64,000 bases of DNA, taken from Leuctra nigra. Lineage: Eukaryota > Arthropoda > Insecta > Plecoptera > Leuctridae. The translations under genes were made by a program, and so were the position numbers. The stretch is from positions 22,805,108 through 22,869,107 of the forward strand of contig OW203763.1 in NCBI GenBank assembly GCA_934045905.1, in the 5' to 3' direction. Numbering within the stretch: position 1 is the stretch's first letter; each line of letters opens with the position of its first letter. The notes beneath the pieces were generated by a model. That model saw only the letters and a program-made list of their open reading frames with translations, made no database searches and had not been told where the DNA came from. Of this stretch, positions 25,301 through 37,880 are shown piece after piece.

Positions 25301-26935
25301 TGTTAGATTTATTTTTAGTTTGTACCTACTAATAGTAAATTTTTGTTATCTAAATAATTTCAATTGAAATTGTAATAATTTATTTTTTATCGCACCTCAT
25401 TTGATCGATTTAACATGATTCGATGATTCATAACACTAAATAATGTACCATATGTTATGCTGCTTTGTGTATAATAGTTTATGTGTGACATTTTCCAACA
25501 AGTTTGTTTGTAATTGTTGCATTATCATTGATTCTATTTGTACATGAAAATCGGTCGTGTCGTTTGTCAAAGCATGCAGTGGCAAAGATAGGGCAATAAC
25601 GTATAGAGCAGCCCTATACTTGGGAAAGCAAGGGGAAGACGTTTCGGTTTTTACGATTTTCTTTTCGCTTTTTAAGAACACGTTCATGTTTGGGAGTTTT
25701 CCGTTATTATATGAAAGTTTCTACGATGGAGAAAATATATTGGTTTTTATTTTGTACTTGTTTCATAATCAATGGATTATTGGTCGGTCCTCGAGTTCAC
25801 AACTAGATATTTCACTAGAAATTTCAGACAAACTTCGCTACACGACGGGGACGAGGCAAAGAAGAAGAAGAAGACGTTGAATTTATCTCGATGGAACACG
25901 CTCGAATTGCATTAAAACTGTCGATAGATGAAAACACCGAGTTTATCGCGAGAAATATGAAACATAACCTCTAATATGAAACACATTCTGTGCCTCCACT
26001 ACGTTCGCTATGGAGTATTTTCAAAATACATCCCACACTCTTCGGCTCATCGGAGAAAAGTTTGAGGGAAAAAAATCTTAGAACGAATTTTGAACTATGA
26101 AAGTAATTTTACTTTACTTATACTAAGATAAAATAAGATTTATGATAGTATAAGATTTATAAGATTAGATACTTTATAAGATAAGAAATCCACGATTTTA
26201 TCTGAAAATATATTAATTAAAAATTAATATATTTCAATTATATTTTAAGATAAGATTTATTTTCTTAAACATCTAAAAGCAGCCTTTCATGGGAATCTAT
26301 GATATAGATCCAATAGAAATTAAACATATGACCGGTTAGAGTAATATTCTAGCTGCAAATATAAATTGTAATTGTGGATAATTGAAGTTTCTTATTAATA
26401 CATCTGTCAATCCTGAGTGGGGCTTAGCAAATTACTGGGATATTCCAGATTAACTGAACATCCTTGTTATACTTTCGTCATTTCACAGAAATGGCTTAGC
26501 TGACGAGTCGTCATTTAATCATTAAAAGTGCATGCTATTAAATAATATGCATTTTCATTTATTAAAATAAAATATTTTTTCTGATGTCATATGTAAAATT
26601 TGTGAAAGTAAAAAACAAGATTATTGTTCTTGAATTCTGAAATGAGAACTATTTTTGTAATAAATCTGTCTAGGGCAAAGTGACACGTATATATCCTCAC
26701 TTCTCTTTAGCATCGACGCCATGTTCTCAATATGTCTGGCTTATAATTTGTCCACCCTATGCAGAAATCCCGCTCACGTAGGCGATATTGCTCGACACAA
26801 ATCATCCCTCGTAGCCCTAAACCACCCCTATACCTTTTAAACATACCCTAGATAAATCCTTCCAGGATAGTAAACCTGGAGATAAATTTTTCCTTGCGAA
26901 TAAAAAATGGCGAATCTTTTACTACGTATACTGCG
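22400..26935. other. AT-rich DNA without recognised gene
   Basis: AT-rich, with degenerate GATAAGAT-type repetition at about 26100-26270 and no gene that I can support. Open frames here are short and featureless. Confidence 0.5.
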
Positions 26936-26939
26936 TCTT

Positions 26940-26960
26940 CCCCCCCCCCCCCCCTCCCCC
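26940..26960. repeat. Poly-C tract
   Basis: Fifteen C, then T and five C. Confidence 0.95.
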
Positions 26961-27388
26961 TTCGCATTTTGTGGTCTAATGTACTGTTTCAAAGTGATCA
27001 ATATAGCGACTTCAAATGACGATTAATTTGTGTGGAAAAGTTTACTGAGCTTTCAAAAAAAGAAATAAAGTTTATAGACAGGGAATGAAAATAATATGTT
27101 TTGAAATTTAAATGAAACTGTTCTCAGACATCTATCTCCATATTGTCAAGTCAATTGATAGAAAAGTTTTCAAATGGATTTGGTCTAGCCTAGAAAAAGT
27201 AGACTTGATAGAATCTATTTTCCTCCATAACACAAACAAACTTCAGTACAAAACTAGACGTCTTCAAGTTACGTTATTTTTTTTTCTCGCTGGCGTTTTT
27301 TCATTGTATCTCGTTCCCTCTATCAATATAAATTTCGTCGGATAAAAAAGTTTTTTTTTCCATTCCACTTTCGTCGTCTCGTTGTGTG

Positions 27389-27392
<4 letters not shown>

Positions 27393-27444
<52 letters not shown>

Positions 27445-27500
27445 TAGAGAGAGAGAGCGAGAGATAGAGAGAGGGAGAGAGGAAAAGAGAGAGGAGATGT
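27393..27500. repeat. Compound (TA)n-(GA)n microsatellite
   Basis: A pure 48-bp TA run (27393-27440) is followed by an interrupted GA run to about 27500. Open frames on both strands here translate as Tyr/Ile or Arg/Glu repeats and are artefacts. Confidence 0.97.
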
Positions 27501-27574
27501 TCTGCAGTTTCCTGACGAAGAAAATCGAGAACTCTCTAGTGATATACACAGGGAAATTCACAAGTATGAACTGA

Positions 27575-30500
27575 ACATAATAGACGTTTTCGCTTCACCA
27601 TTAAATTTTCTAGATCCTTGACAGAATTATGTTTCCTATCACGAATTCTGGCTTATTTATTATTTTATTGTACACTATTTGGTTTCGTGCTTCATCAGAC
27701 AATACAATATAGAGTGATAAAGTTTTTTTTCGAAATCCGTCCAAAAGAGGACACATTTGTCAAAATAAATATAGATAAGATCTAGGGTCTAAGTTTACAT
27801 CACATAAAATTAGTTTTCTATATCGACCACTTAGATTTGACATTGAACTTTTACCTGTGCATACATTTTCTTAATTAGGGTCGCGTAATATTTATGGTGT
27901 TATATTTTCCCAAAAGTTTTTCTCCTCCACGTGCTGCGCTCCCATCCATGTCCTTAGGGTTTGTGAAGGGAATGGAAGGTGGGAACTTCTAAGGAAGGGG
28001 AGATTGAACTGTTGGGAAGATGACAAGCTATTTCGAACAATTCCCAAATATCTCGTAAAGATGGAAGTTATACTACCTGGAGCTAGTGGCAATACCAAGT
28101 CGGTTGCTTGGAGAGTTTACCTCCTGCAATTTAAACAGAGAAGAAAATTGGAATTGGTTTATAATCATTTTGTACCTATACCTAATAGCAACCAAAATCT
28201 TGTTGCTAATTTGTTGGTAGAATAATTATCTAATTTTATATCAACATTATCGCATGGTCTTTTATTTTTGAATGTTGCTCACAATAATAACGGACAATTA
28301 AAGTTTCGTTTGCGAAACTTCATTTACTTAAAGAAAATGTGAAACTTTTTCATGATGCCACTTTTAAAAAAATATCCCATGTGCTTTTAGGTATAGTTGT
28401 ATTTTTCCCATCTGTAACTAATTGGTAGTTCATACACACATTGTGGAAACTAATATAAGTATCTGACATAATTGTCAGTCAAATTACTTCCCATCATTCA
28501 TCTTGAAATAGAATTAGCATCAAGATTGGACTGACGCAGTGTCAAAACGTAGGCTTGCATTAACTTTGTCCAACTATTGATTAAAGATCTAGGTACCAAT
28601 TATTTTTTTCTGATATTCTTATGTCGAGAAAAACTACTTAAAAACTAAAATTAATTATATATTATACACCTAGAGCTCGAGGTGTTTCGATAAATTATAT
28701 TATAATGTATATTTTGTGCAATTATGTTAAAGTGAAATAAATTATACCCATGAGTGTGATAATAAAAATAGATTCTATATTTAGATCTAGGCTGTTAGAT
28801 TGCGAACCTAGTATTATTGCACTCTATAAGAAAACACGCATATGCTCAGTAAGTATTATTCTGACATCAAATCAGTGTTACTTTTCTGTATTGAAGTAGT
28901 CTTTTATGTAATTTTAAACGCACAATAGCAACGCCCATTTAATTGAAAGAAACAGGAGAGTGGATCTTGTTTTTTCCGCTTCACTCATAATTGCATGCAA
29001 TTTGCAACAATGTGCATCTTATCATCCTCATTCGTCTTACAGGCCTCGTGTGGGACGGGGACATACCGAAGTTTACGCTTTGTAATCGTGTACTTTAAAA
29101 GTCTCAGATATATATTACACAGGTCCCGATCCACACCAGCCCAGAGAATATCCACGAGAAGTTTCATTTAAAACGAAATGAAATCTTTATCCTGCGTCGT
29201 CTTAATTTTTATCGGAAATGCTTAAGTATAAATCTTTCACCTTATTTTCCTACTTTCCTTTTATATTTATTTGTGGACTTTATTTATTTGACTTGGAAGT
29301 ATTTCCTTCCGTTTTCTTGAATCAACATCCGGAAACGAGAAACCAACACGAAAAAACGAATAAAAGAAAATCGAAAAACGACTAAATTCAGCAGAAAATG
29401 TCGTCTAATCTGGATCAATTTATTTTCTGTGGGAAGTCCTTGCCTCCATGTATTTCGCTTCAGTCCTGTTATTCTTGCTTCTTGACAGCATTCCTTGTTA
29501 TCTTATAGTACAGTTCCCTGCACAAGGCTTTTTCTCCAGAAATTCATTACAAATGTTTCTTTTTCCTATTCTTCTTTTCTTCCCCCAAAAAATCGAGTTA
29601 ATTGTCCTTCCGTATTGAATACACGGAGTATGTCTCATTCGAAGTGAATTTATACCTGCAAAAAAGCGAAACAAAAAAATGTAAAATATCTTTCTTCATT
29701 TGGCCCCTTATTTAACAAGACTAAGAGATGTTGAGAGAAGAAAATGTTCCATGAAAATTAAGACGGTAGAAGATTTAAGTAGACATGAAACTAGCAGTTT
29801 AAAACACTTCGTAACTTAGTAAATAGGGGTTGGATATTTTAACCAATAGCATTGCGACAGTATAATCGGTGTAATATTTTACAAACTCGAGAGGGTTTCG
29901 TTGGTTTTCGCAATAGTCAGGCAGATTGGCCCCGAAGATAAACTCTAAGTAATAAATAACAGAATGTCTTGGCCAATATTAAGATATCACTTCGCCAAAT
30001 AAAACACCGAAAAATCTTTGAAAAAGATTTGTCGGGAAAAATAAATGGCGATGGATTTTCTTCAAAAATAAGTGCAATCAGCCAATCGTAGACAATTATC
30101 TTGAAGAATATAAATCCTTCTAGAGGTCTGGGAGTTCTTAAAAGAAAGGAAATTATAGTTAAAATATAATTTTGTTCAGATATGTTATTAGACAAGTTGC
30201 TGGAGGTGAAGGAAAAGAGATGGGTTTGAACGATTAGTGCCCACAAGGCAATGCTTATGAAATCATCAGACACGAATCATGCTGCATCATGCACTTAGAT
30301 CTTGTTGGTTTTCAAACGTTTTTGGAGAACATCTTTTAACTAAATGTATGTTCACTTCACTGCGGTAAAATAAGAAAGAAATAGCATCTAAAATGCATCA
30401 AACTATGATTGGGTGCTCTTTTGGCCTTGACTGTCTAATTCTCAAAACATGTTAGAAGGAATTAGAAACAATTTTATAATTAAAATATACTCTTTTTTTA

Positions 30501-33500
30501 CATGCACTGAACTGAATTGTAATTACGTGTAAGCAGTCGGCGAGAGGAAAATGGGAGGGGGAATATAATTATATTTTATATATAAAGTTATGGCATTATG
30601 CCATGAGTTATACAGTGTTACAAGGTTTATCTCACGTTAGGAAGCTGTTGAGAGACGAGGGAAATACGTGGATAGAGAAGCCAAAACATCACTGAATTAC
30701 TGCTCATTTGTAGAATACTAGAAAATTAATAATTCGTTAATTAATAATTCGATATAATCCCAAACCAATTGAAAATAGTTGTGTTGTATTTAAATTCCAA
30801 TGAATTTGGAAATCATAAAATATTAAGCTCACAATTTACTTAAATTTTCATATAATTTTCACTTGACAAATTTGGACAAATGTCAAACAAAAAATAGATA
30901 CTATGAACGTCATTATCATTTAGTATATTTGAGTATATTAAATAATGTTTATTTTATTCAATTAACAATTGGTATTAAAAATGGAGCACAAAATGTGTCT
31001 ATCATTTTTAAGACGATGCAACCAGGTAGTAATTATTATTATTATTCTACGTACTATCCGTGAGCTTGCACAATCTGCACCTTCACCAGTGCGTAGTCTT
31101 GTCCTTGCAGCCGATATGCTAGACTGAAGTGATTAAGTATTGAGAACACGCCAACACTGTATGGAACCACATGACGAAGAATACACGGGCTGATGACAGT
31201 GCGTGATTTCTGATAAGCATTGCTGCAATGACAATTCTGCGGTACATGTGGAGGGCGATTTAATCACTTGTTCACATGAAATGCACACGGCACATGAAAT
31301 CTATGGAATATGAATAAGTAGTTTCTGACTGATAAATAGATTCATACAAAATTCATAATTGATTTCATGAATTTTAATTATATTTGTTGTTATATTTTAT
31401 CTCTAGATTTCAGGATTTAAAATTTCAGACTTTTTGTTTTAAATACTTTTATGTAAAAAATATATTCATAACGATCTTGAATCATTTCATGATTTTTAAT
31501 TAAATATGTAGCAATAATTTTCACAGGTTCTATGATCCAAAAATTCATGCATATCAAAATAAAGTTACTTATCAATAAAAAAAACAATCAAAACATCAAA
31601 ACTGCTCAAAACCAAACTGCTCAGAAAACTGTTATTTATACATTCAGTGAATTCAGTGTTTCATAAAATATGTCTTCTTACTTTAATTAAAATCGCCTAT
31701 TTAATTCGTTTCAGCTATTTGTTGACAATTTCCTAATAACTATTGACTTCTGTCGCTGTCCTAACGAAGTTCCACAACCAACATGCTTGTTCTACGAATA
31801 TTGATTATCATTTAATCATTTCTTGTCGCTAGAAATGTATTTCCGCACTTTGAACAGATAAGCTATGCGTTCAGCTTCTTGTACCTCTGATTTTCTGCCG
31901 AATTTGTAGATCATCCTCTCCTCTATATGATGATTCTAATGTCGTCTCTATTACTCTCTCTTTCTCTCTCACAGCGTATCATATCTGTTCTACTTTGTCT
32001 CTCTCGCCTTCGGGAGGCCATGGAGCAATTCTTCACCAAAGAGACGGGTTGTACCCGTTGCCATGGAAATAAATCTTGACACTTCTAATTGGCTTCCCCT
32101 CTCTAAATCCCACATACACCATCTTTCTTCCTCTTCTGGATTTATACCGATACAGAAGTAAGCTGGAGAGAGAAGGAGGGTGAGAGATGGAGAAAGCGAG
32201 AGTGTAGGGGGAGAGGGGGCAGGGGATGGAATAGAGGGATAGGGGTAAAGAGAGTCTAAGGGTCATTTAAATTATTTGAGAGTCATTGAAGATAGATCAA
32301 AAAGCGATTTACTTGTTCGACATGTTCGTGTATCAAATTCTTCTTCGTAAAGAAAAAAGTTGATACACGTATAATTACATGATAAGCATCAACGTTAATC
32401 TTAAACAAAATTATTGTCTAAATAATTTGCATGCTTGTATTTAAATTTCGTTTTGCCTGAAGTGTATTAGTTGTAAAAATCAGTTGATAGGAAGGACTAT
32501 GTAATTTCACGAATTATTTCCAATTATTCACCATGGCGATCGAGTTGAGTATAAATATGATTTCCTTGGACCAATTGCACTGTTTTTAATTGGAATTATA
32601 GTTCTTAGGTTTTGGGATGGTATGATTCATGTCCCCTTCGGGTGGCTGTAATCTCTTGTGTGGATTGGAATACTCCCCTTGTGCGCATGACCTCTGATTA
32701 AGCGCCTTTGTTCTACCCCTGCATAGGTTTAACAGACTCCCAAACATAGATTTCAGGAAATATATTCGTCGCGTGTTCATTCATTTAGAATATTAAAAAT
32801 GAAATGGCGATCGGAAAGGAACAGTATTATAGTACACATTTTATTATTTGTTGATTAATATTGACGTTACTATACTTGTGATGGTGTAATAAATATTGCA
32901 CCGTTTTATAACGATTTTATTACGTTTAAGCAAATCAACGTTTTGTCAAGCTCCTGCTAGGCATCTTCGATTTAAATAAATATCTAAATCAGCCTCATAC
33001 TCACATGAAATTATTTATCGGTCTACTGGATTCCGTCCATAATATTATTGGTCTTGTGGTGTTAGGACATCCGTAAATATCTTCTTGCGGACGCAACGTC
33101 TTTCGAGCTTGAGGCTGTAAAATAACAATTGATATTCCTGTAATATGCATTAGTCAGTATTTTCTGGATTATCTACAATTCAAAATTTGACATCTAATCA
33201 AATTTATTAAAATATTTAATTCAGGTACCGTGGTGAACATATTTTGTTTGATCATATTAGTATTTACGTTCTTTACTGATAGAATGCTTTACTATAGTTT
33301 TACACACAAAAACATCACTGTTTTTCACTTATTCTAGAAAAATATTTGAACATGTAAGAATATTCGAATAAAGCAAACACCTTGAGTTTCATTTGAAAAA
33401 GAATTCCGCAAGTTTTTTTTTACTTCTTTGAAACTGTTGAGGTGAATTGGACAAAAGGCGATCGGTTCATTGATTGCATTTCAAGAAGTCCTAAAGTTGC

Positions 33501-34245
33501 GTGTCAACAAAATCAAGGACATTTGATTTTAAGAGAATCAAGAACAGGTAAAAAAAGATACATCCCAATTGTGTAACGATTTCAGTTGAAGGTAATATAT
33601 TTTCTTTATATGGCACGCGATTTGCTTCGGTTGCTATACAAATCTAGAATAGAAAAACGTGTGTACTTTTGTCAATCAAGAGTGTATTTCAGGTCATATG
33701 GAAATTAAGGTGTCTAACCTGTGAATAAATAATTGTCAATTCTTGTTTAAAAACAGCCTACATAAAATATTTTAGAGATCTGCCCAATAGTTCATCTGCT
33801 TAGGTTTTGTAAGGACTCACCTATATCTTTCTTTACAAATTAACGTGTCCATCCATTTTCTAATTGTTGTGTATACCACTTTTTAAACTGTCGTTGTTAA
33901 TTCTTTTTTATAATCATGCAATTAAAATGCAAATAAGTTGATGAATTAGCTAGACGTTTGGTCTGCTCTATTCTAGAGCTGTATATTTTATTCATAATTT
34001 CAAGGAAATTGTAAAACCGACCTATTTTGTACCAAAATTTATTCGTATTTTGAGCCCCTCGAGTGGTTTACTAAACCACCCCTTTTCACGCCTTCTTCTC
34101 CGAGTATAAAGTTAGGGGTGTGAACTTATACTATACAACTTTAGTGGAGATTCGTTAAACCACATTGGTTAATTAAGAAATGCTTGTTTAGAGGTTCATT
34201 GCATAAAGTATTGCGCATTTGGGGGTTGCTTTTGAGAGTAGTAAA
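27575..34245. other. AT-rich DNA without recognised gene
   Basis: Long featureless stretch. It includes a perfect 8-bp hairpin (AAGTTTCG/CGAAACTT) at 28301-28320, a minus-strand acceptor-like sequence at about 29655-29670 (purine-rich on the plus strand), a direct repeat of TTAATAATTCG at about 30725-30752 and a GA-rich patch at 32165-32250. No gene is supported. Confidence 0.5.
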
Positions 34246-34250
34246 AATAA

Positions 34251-34447
34251 GGGGGGGGGGGGTGTAACTCAATCTTACTACCCCACAAAACTTCAATGCT
34301 CAAGAGGGCCATTTGAAGTATACGCGAATAGTCCATGCCGCATTGTCGAAATAAGGTTTTATATATTTTGTATTTACAAATTATTACTGAAGAGAATTGA
34401 ATGTGCCTATTGCTATGATTGTAGGGGCCATAATCCCCCCCCCCCCC
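34251..34447. repeat. Poly-G and poly-C pair
   Basis: Twelve G (34251-34262) and thirteen C (34435-34447) on the same strand, 172 bp apart, are complementary. They could pair, but the intervening arms do not match, so this is probably two independent homopolymers. Confidence 0.9.
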
Positions 34448-34459
34448 TCCAATCACCAT

Positions 34460-35600
34460 TATACCGTCTTCTATTCAAAAAGAACCTAAATTCGAATCTC
34501 AAAATCGGGACGAAATTGCTGTCCAAGACGTTGACATTAACGTATCGTGCTGAAGACCAAACTAAAAACGTATTTCTTTTATGTCACCAAATATAAATTT
34601 GTTGTCTTTCAGAAGCAATATATTTTTATTACTTTATAATACATATAATTTTCTGATTTTTTCCTTCTTCCCTCTATACATGCGCTACAATAACTCTTTG
34701 TTTTTTTTTCTTGAGCGTGCAAGATATGTTCCCTTACGAAAGATATATTTCCTAATTTTCGCTATTTTTTCACCCAAACACGTGCGAAACATCGCTCTTC
34801 CGCACGAACAATATCCACCAGGAAATATCTCATAATATACTGTGTTGCTTTATAACTACAGAAGATGCCGCGTTGTTATTCTTCTTTTGTATTCAACCGA
34901 GGCGACCGTTAAAATCCAAGGATTACAATTAAGTTTACAAGTTGATTTTGATTGCGGTATTGATATCCCTGTTGACTTAGTATTTTTGTCATCAAGTTTC
35001 TTACATATTAATTTTCCTGTTCAACTCAGCTAACCTTTCGGTTTGCTTTTACACTCTTCCTATAGTCCCAAAAAGCATTTTGGAATTATTCTAAATTTAC
35101 TTCATCTACTTTGAAGAAGCTTAATTTATTACGTCTTCACCCGATATTATATTAGACTTGTTTACTGTTCTATCGCAAGAAAGAAAAGCATCTTTTCGAT
35201 ATGAGAGAAGACGTAATATTGATCACAACACTGGTGGAGCTATAATGGGCGCCATTGCAACAGCTGTTCCGATTCACATTGTTGGTTGAGGCCCACTTGA
35301 AGGGTGTGAGTAGAACTTGTGTAATATAGGGGTTGTCGAGGGTTCCAGCAGTAGATATATAATGGAAGAAGTAACAACGGAAAACCAAGTGCCCGAGAAA
35401 TTAAAAACAAGAAGAAATAGAATGGACGATTTAGTTCTGGGTACTAGAGTGGCTAATTTCTTTAATTAATTGTGAATGTTGTTTTATTTCAATTTGTTTT
35501 TATACTGCTTTGATTAATTATCGTTATAGACGGTTGTACACCTAGCTGTGAATGAACATGATATGGAAGGGAGTTGTAGAATTGTTGGAAACGTTTGCAT
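34460..35600. other. AT-rich DNA without recognised gene
   Basis: Open frames of 60-85 codons without recognisable motifs. No repeats noted. Confidence 0.5.
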
Positions 35601-35602
35601 CT

Positions 35603-35697
35603 TGACTGAGAAAAAGTGCGAAAAATCTCAGTCATGAAGGTTCGGGGCATTCCGAATGAGAGTCCAGTGCGTTAACGTCTGAGCTAACTATCTCCAG
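35603..35697 (-). mobile_element. tRNA-derived SINE fragment with foldback tail
   Basis: Read on the minus strand, the head has an A-box-like TTAGCTCAGACG and continues ACTGGACTCTCATTCGG, as in tRNA-derived SINEs. A degenerate B-box remnant (CGAACC) follows. The tail carries TGACTGAG (35627-35634) and its complement CTCAGTCA (35603-35610) separated by a GATTTTTCGCACTT-type loop. The same tail is present at 44764-44803, so both belong to one family. This is an old, eroded copy. Confidence 0.6.
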
Positions 35698-36980
35698 GAA
35701 CAACATTATGTTTGGGCATTCGGGTCTTACGAATTATACCAAATTATTAAAATTGTAATTTCGTATAATTCAATATCAAAACTTTTCTTAATACATGAAA
35801 TTATACGTTTTTGTTTGAAAACATGTTGATCATACGTGTATTTTTTCCCTACATCGTCTATGTAACCTGTTCGGAATGTGGTTTCGGAACCAAGTGGAGG
35901 TATTTTACAGCCGAATAAGGCTGTTAGAACGACGCATGCATGGCCATGTGAAGGGGCCTTAGAAAACTCATCTATGCGTAGACGAACAGATCTTCACGAT
36001 GCCTAATTTGTCTTCCACATTCTGATTCGTCTAAATCATAATCTAATATTTTATACTAGCTTACAGTTCTCCACATAACATGAGAGCAAATGAGCTCCCA
36101 CCATATCATCTTGGGCCGCCCATTTTCTCTCCCCACCTCTAGTTTACGAACGGGCAAGAGTATGTTTTATAATTAATTCAAGCGACCTGCATATAATATA
36201 TATAATTAAAATCACCTCAATCACATTGGACTATAGTTGATAAACTTCTAGTTGATTGAAACTGGAAGCATGGCATGCCAAGTCACTGGCTACCGCTCAT
36301 TTTGTTCACCATTTTCATGTGGTTAGTATCACGCCATTTTATCTTTTTTTATATTGTTATTTCCATAATTTTTCTATATTATCTACACTCATAATCTCTT
36401 TTTTAATTAATTAATACTTACTTATCACACAAAAGATTCCACTACGAGAGCGTAACTCACGAAATTTATTGAGTATTTACATAATTTCCCCCACTCTTTT
36501 GCCACCATCAAAAAGCTGTATCGTATACCTATTGTCCTTGTCCGCTATACAATTTTCTACTTCTACTGGTCTCGAAAAGCTATAATTTTATGCAAAAATA
36601 TAACTGTAATTGATCTGAAGGTATCAGCTCAAAATGTTCGTGATCTTAAAATTAATGTACGTGATTTTCAATGTTCTTGACATTATGTTCATTATTTCTT
36701 CTTTGTAATGCATTTCAGCCATAAATTGCGCAATCATGTGCATGTGATGGAGGCTAAATCAAAGGGTCAACTTGAAAGATAACATTTGACTATAGAAATA
36801 AAAAAATAATATATGTATAATTTTGAGCTATAAGTCTGAATGTGCCAAAAAATTACATTACCAATTATGAATTTTAGATAATCACCCAAGTCTTAAAAGA
36901 AATAACAATATACTGTCACATGTTCTTGATAGTACTATTCCAACTTAGTAGGTATAAATGGTCGTAAGTTATCAGACCAC
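35698..36980. other. AT-rich DNA without recognised gene
   Basis: Nothing recognised apart from AT-rich sequence. Confidence 0.5.
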
Positions 36981-37024
36981 TAAGGGTTAAAATCGTATTA
37001 GATTAAACACAATTTTAACCCTTA
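36981..37024. repeat. Short inverted repeat
   Basis: TAAGGGTTAAAATCGT (36981-36996) and ACAATTTTAACCCTTA (37009-37024) are complementary at all but one position, with a 12-bp loop. It may be a solo MITE terminus or a chance cruciform. Confidence 0.7.
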
Positions 37025-37850
37025 CCGGTTTTAGTTACGCCCCTCGAATACTGAAGTTGGTCATAACAATTAAATTAATAAGTTTTACATGAGAGAACGT
37101 TCGGCGTCGTGACGCCTTTGTTTCAACGTCTCGACGCCTTGTTTATGATTTTATTTTGTGTATGTGATGTAATTTTGAATTTCGTAGAATTTTAAAGCTA
37201 AATCGCACAACGAAACTACGCAAATGTGCAAATCAGCTTCTTCCTAATCACATATGCATAACAAGTGCATAAATTCCAATTGCGTTTCTGCAGATATTAT
37301 TTCCATCGGACGTAAACAGTCCTTTTCTAATACTGGTTTTCATACAATATGGAATGATGAGAGTAATAATATAAAATTCATTCAAATGATAATGTAATAT
37401 TTCCATATTTATTCTAGATAGAAACACGATTTTTAAGAAATAATTTATATATTTTTAATATTTTTTCGTTCAAATCAACAAAAGATATAAAAACAATTTT
37501 ACGACCTAAATTTTTGGTTCAATAACTCAACGAAAGTAAAATAAAAACATCAATATCCATCGATCTATCGAAAGTGTTATTTACTCCACATAACTTCAAT
37601 ATTATCACGAATTAATTCCCACCAAATTGACTCTGTTACATTTTCACATCACTCTATAAAATCAAAAGTCTCTGGAGAAATGACAGTAAAATTAGGCATC
37701 GAGCGTCGTGTTTTGCAACCACCCTAATCAACACCACCACTTCGATTAGGGGCAATACCCGAACCATATGCTGGAGAGTGTGTCGGAGTACAATATTCCA
37801 TGTGAATTTATTGAGTATTGCTTTAGAGTGCATATTCAATGAACCCATCG
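37025..37850. other. AT-rich DNA without recognised gene
   Basis: No features recognised before the CA repeat. Confidence 0.5.
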
Positions 37851-37857
37851 AGCCACA

Positions 37858-37880
37858 CCACACACACACACACACACACA
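37858..37880. repeat. (CA)n microsatellite
   Basis: About eleven CA units. Confidence 0.95.

Noticed and set aside
30592..30608. Palindrome ATGGCATTATGCCAT
   Set aside because: Short AT-rich palindromes are expected by chance, and there is no further pairing around it.
33815..33835. Minus-strand AG|GTGAGT as a second recursive splice site
   Set aside because: The sequence upstream on that strand is purine-rich and has no pyrimidine tract, so it is not a credible acceptor.
34251..34447. Poly-G and poly-C as termini of one inverted-repeat element
   Set aside because: Only the homopolymers are complementary and adjacent sequence does not pair.
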